Shown: in pieces, positions 7,103 through 8,629 of the stretch | Layout: each line of letters opens with the position of its first letter | How positions within the stretch are numbered: the first letter of the stretch is position 1 | The notes under the pieces: model-generated | What the model was told of the DNA's origin: nothing | The model's input: the letters and a program-made list of their open reading frames with translations, nothing else | The model's database searches: none | Position numbers and translations under genes: made by a program | Assembly (NCBI GenBank): GCA_947165805.1 | Contig: CAMVBT010000089.1 | Coordinates: 1 to 8,629 of the forward strand | Source: an uncultured Clostridia bacterium | GTDB taxonomy: Bacteria > Bacillota > Clostridia > Oscillospirales > Ruminococcaceae | Reading direction: 5' to 3' | Length of the DNA: 8,629 nucleotides

Positions 7103-7141
7103 ACCCGCGTGACCTCCTTGCTGTTAAACACATATATATAA

Positions 7142-7170
7142 ATTATAACATTCCGCCGCTTTTTCGTCAA
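7142..7170 (-). promoter_or_regulatory. Promoter of the PAS-hisS operon
   Basis: Minus strand TTGACG, a 17-base spacer, then TATAAT: near-consensus sigma-A. It diverges from the tRNA-Ser promoter, with about 105 bases between the two -35 boxes. Confidence 0.85.
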
Positions 7171-7212
7171 TCGGTTTTTATTGTTGCAATAGCACAATTT
7201 TTATGACCGATT
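7169..7212. promoter_or_regulatory. Inverted repeat overlapping the PAS operon -35 region (possible operator)
   Basis: AATCGGT (7169-7175) and ACCGATT (7206-7212) are perfect 7-bp inverted arms 30 bases apart. The left arm overlaps the end of the -35 box, and between the arms lies ATTGTTGCAAT. It could bind a regulator, but short dyads also arise by chance in AT-rich DNA. Confidence 0.25.
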
Positions 7213-7274
7213 TTATTTTATTATCGTTATTTTGTGGTTTATAGAGGATTTTTGAAAAAAATCGTCAAACGCTC

Positions 7275-7303
7275 TTGACAAATCGGCTGTCCCGTGATAA
7301 AAT
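7275..7303 (+). promoter_or_regulatory. Promoter of tRNA-Ser
   Basis: TTGACA, a 17-base spacer, then TAAAAT, with the same boxes and spacing as the tRNA-Gln promoter. Upstream lie GATTTTT-GAA-AAAAATC (7247-7263), an A-tract dyad, and CGTCAA (7263-7268). Confidence 0.87.
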
Positions 7304-7352
7304 ATCATAGTATCAAAGATAAAACCGAATACCCAAGGGTAAACCAATTTAT

Positions 7353-7444
7353 GGAGAAGTCGCGTAGTTGGTCGAGCGCGCGCGATTGGAAATCGCGTAA
7401 CCGTCAAAAGCGGTTCGAGGGTTCGAATCCCTCCTTCTCCGCCA
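7353..7444 (+). tRNA. tRNA-Ser (anticodon GGA)
   Basis: Class II tRNA. The acceptor stem GGAGAAG pairs with CTTCTCC, with discriminator G and encoded CCA (7442-7444). The anticodon stem CGCGA/TCGCG encloses loop TTGGAAA, giving GGA, which reads TCC and TCT. The long variable arm has AACCG/CGGTT, as expected for serine tRNA. The T arm is GAGGG-TTCGAAT-CCCTC. Confidence 0.96.
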
Positions 7445-7460
7445 GCGGCGAGCCGCCGCT
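7444..7460 (+). other. Short GC hairpin directly after tRNA-Ser
   Basis: AGCGGC-GAGCC-GCCGCT begins at the last base of the CCA end. It has no T-tract, so it is not a standard terminator; it may mark the 3' end for processing. A second dyad, TGATGC-TT-GCATCA, follows at 7472-7485. Confidence 0.4.
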
Positions 7461-7510
7461 CCCGATCCGTCTGATGCTTGCATCAATGGGCGGGTTATCT
7501 GCCTCGCAGC

Positions 7511-7612
7511 TGTCATTCACTTCAAGTGATGAGCAGTTCACGAATGTCAGTTTCGCAAAACGACGGGCAGCATATAAATGTCAGTCACTTGAAACGGCGG
7601 ACAGTTAAATAA
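7511..7612. repeat. Three degenerate 34-bp tandem repeats
   Basis: Units at 7511-7544, 7545-7578 and 7579-7612 sit in exact 34-bp register. By hand alignment they share 19 to 23 of 34 positions pairwise. Each begins TGTCA, has CAG at unit positions 24-26 and ends in an A-rich 8-mer. Unit 1 contains TCACTT-C-AAGTGA, unit 2 GTTT-CGCA-AAAC and unit 3 TCACTTGAAAC. The period is not a multiple of 3, so coding is unlikely. They lie between tRNA-Ser and the secreted-protein gene. Confidence 0.65.
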
Positions 7613-7633
7613 ATGATTTAATGCCGTGCGGAA

Positions 7634-7662
7634 TTTATATTCTGTACGGTATATTTTATATA
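7634..7662 (+). promoter_or_regulatory. Weak candidate promoter for the secreted-protein gene
   Basis: TTTATA, a 17-base spacer, then TATATA, 33 bases before the ATG. The match is poor and the region is AT-rich, so this is only the best local candidate. Confidence 0.25.
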
Positions 7663-7695
7663 TCTTACATGAATGGAATGTAACTGGAGGACAGC

Positions 7696-8629
7696 ATGAA
7701 AAAAATAAACAAGACAGCCGCTGCGTTTTCCGCTATTGCAGCCTCCGCTATGCTCACGGCTTCTGCCGGGGCATATCTCACGGAAGCGGGCTCCCCGTCG
7801 GGATATCTCAACTCCGACAATGAAACATGGCAGTTCGTTCTGCCCGAAAAGCACAACAGCTACGCGGTCGGCATCTCCAAAATGGAATTCGTCGTTACCT
7901 TTGACGGTGACATGGACGAATACAAAAAGGAAAAGACCGACGGCTACTACGACAATGACACGGGAAAGGCTTTCGCGGATTTTGAAGGCTATGTCGGCAT
8001 AGGCGCCGTGGTCCGTGTGAACGGTGTCAACGACAACTGGTTCTCGTTCAGCTACAAGAGCCTGAATCCCATCGGAAGCGGCAACTTCGCCGATATAAAG
8101 AAGCTCAACGACAACACCTACCTGTTCAGCTGCACGCTGGATAATGTCGAAGTGCTCCCCACAGATCGTGATATACAGCTCTCGTTCAAGGAATGGGCAA
8201 ACAAGTCCGACTACTACAGACTGACAGTCCAGGAATTCTACGCCTACAACCCCGACGGCACGGTAGCTATCTACGCCGACACCAACGGCGATGCCGAGTT
8301 CGGCACTCACCCGGCCTTTGACCCGTCCGACTACGGCGTAGTTCCCGAGGAGACCACCGCGGCAGCCGAAACAACCGAAGCGGCTCCCGAGGAAACCACA
8401 GAAGCTTCCGAAGCAACGACGGCCGCCCCCGAAACGACCACCGGCTCCGAAGCCGCCGTATCAGAAACGACCACGGCAAGCACGTTCTCCGCTGTGACGA
8501 CCAAAGCGACTACCACCAAGGGCGGCACCGTCCAGCCAGCAAGCTCCACCGACCACGGTTCGAGAGACTCCTCGCTGCTTATAGTCGGCATCGTCGCCGG
8601 GGTGCGGATAATCGGCCCCACGGGGGGAA
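7696..8629 (+). CDS. Secreted, probably membrane-anchored protein with Thr-rich stalk (3' end missing)
   Basis: I do not recognise this protein. The ATG follows GGAGG by 5 bases. I read 311 residues with no stop before the edge. Residues 1-24 form a signal peptide: MKKINK, a hydrophobic core, and a likely cut after TASA. Residues about 28-205 are rich in aromatic and acidic residues and read as beta strands (ETWQFVLP, KMEFVVTFDG, NWFSFSYKS, TYLFSCTLDNVEV, YYRLTVQEFYAY). This would suit a binding or carbohydrate-binding-like module, but no family motif is visible. YADTNGDAEF (193-202) resembles a single calcium-binding DxNxD loop. Residues about 218-290 are a low-complexity Thr/Glu/Ala stalk (ETTAAAETTEAAPEETTEAS). 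SLLIVGIVAGV at 293-303 begins what should be a membrane anchor, but it then reads RIIGPTGG. The protein probably displays its N-terminal domain outside the cell. Function unknown. Confidence 0.82.
   Translation, partial: MKKINKTAAAFSAIAASAMLTASAGAYLTEAGSPSGYLNSDNETWQFVLPEKHNSYAVGISKMEFVVTFDGDMDEYKKEKTDGYYDNDTGKAFADFEGYVGIGAVVRVNGVNDNWFSFSYKSLNPIGSGNFADIKKLNDNTYLFSCTLDNVEVLPTDRDIQLSFKEWANKSDYYRLTVQEFYAYNPDGTVAIYADTNGDAEFGTHPAFDPSDYGVVPEETTAAAETTEAAPEETTEASEATTAAPETTTGSEAAVSETTTASTFSAVTTKATTTKGGTVQPASSTDHGSRDSSLLIVGIVAGVRIIGPTGG

Noticed and set aside
7353..7444. tRNA-Ser as an integration site (attB) for a mobile element
   Set aside because: No integrase is seen and no second copy of the tRNA 3' end occurs in the window.
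7294..7608. Open frame running through tRNA-Ser, giving RFEGSNPSFSA
   Set aside because: This peptide is the well-known false translation of a serine tRNA T arm. The frame starts in the tRNA promoter.
7618..8310. Minus-strand open frame of 230 codons opposite the secreted-protein gene
   Set aside because: The plus strand has a signal peptide, a ribosome site and a Thr-rich stalk. The antisense frame shows none of these.

Overview
The window looks like chromosomal DNA from a Gram-positive gut bacterium of the Oscillospiraceae, most like Ruminococcus. The genus is inferred from: sigma-A promoters with consensus -35/-10 boxes and 17-bp spacing, strong GGAGG ribosome sites, GC-rich third codon positions beside AT-rich intergenic DNA, tRNA genes with encoded CCA, and a secreted protein with a Thr/Glu/Ala-rich tail of a kind common in ruminococcal surface proteins. 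The backbone is ordinary housekeeping. I see no phage, IS, CRISPR or defence genes.

Layout. Minus strand, 1-2591: the 5' part of secD (protein export; runs off the left edge, TTG start, own promoter), then purB (adenylosuccinate lyase, own promoter). Plus strand, 2714-5150: a strong promoter and tRNA-Gln(CTG); a large inverted array of 7-bp repeats; then comEC (DNA-uptake channel family) ending in a bidirectional terminator. Minus strand, 5168-7170: a promoter, a small PAS-domain protein and a class II histidyl-tRNA synthetase-like gene 27 bp downstream, probably one operon that converges on comEC. Plus strand, 7275 to the end: tRNA-Ser(GGA) with its own promoter, a 251-bp gap holding three degenerate 34-bp tandem repeats, then the 5' part of a gene for a secreted, probably membrane-anchored protein with a Thr-rich stalk, cut by the right edge.

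The genes do not form one pathway. SecD (export), PurB (purines) and the tRNAs are core functions. The less ordinary items are: a ComEC whose C-terminal metallo-beta-lactamase-like domain has lost the metal-binding motif; a HisRS-like protein with an altered RGLDYY motif and a shortened C-terminal domain, co-transcribed with a PAS protein that lacks an output domain; the inverted heptamer array; the phased 34-bp repeats; and the unrecognised secreted protein. None of these alone shows a new system. They are the places to look.
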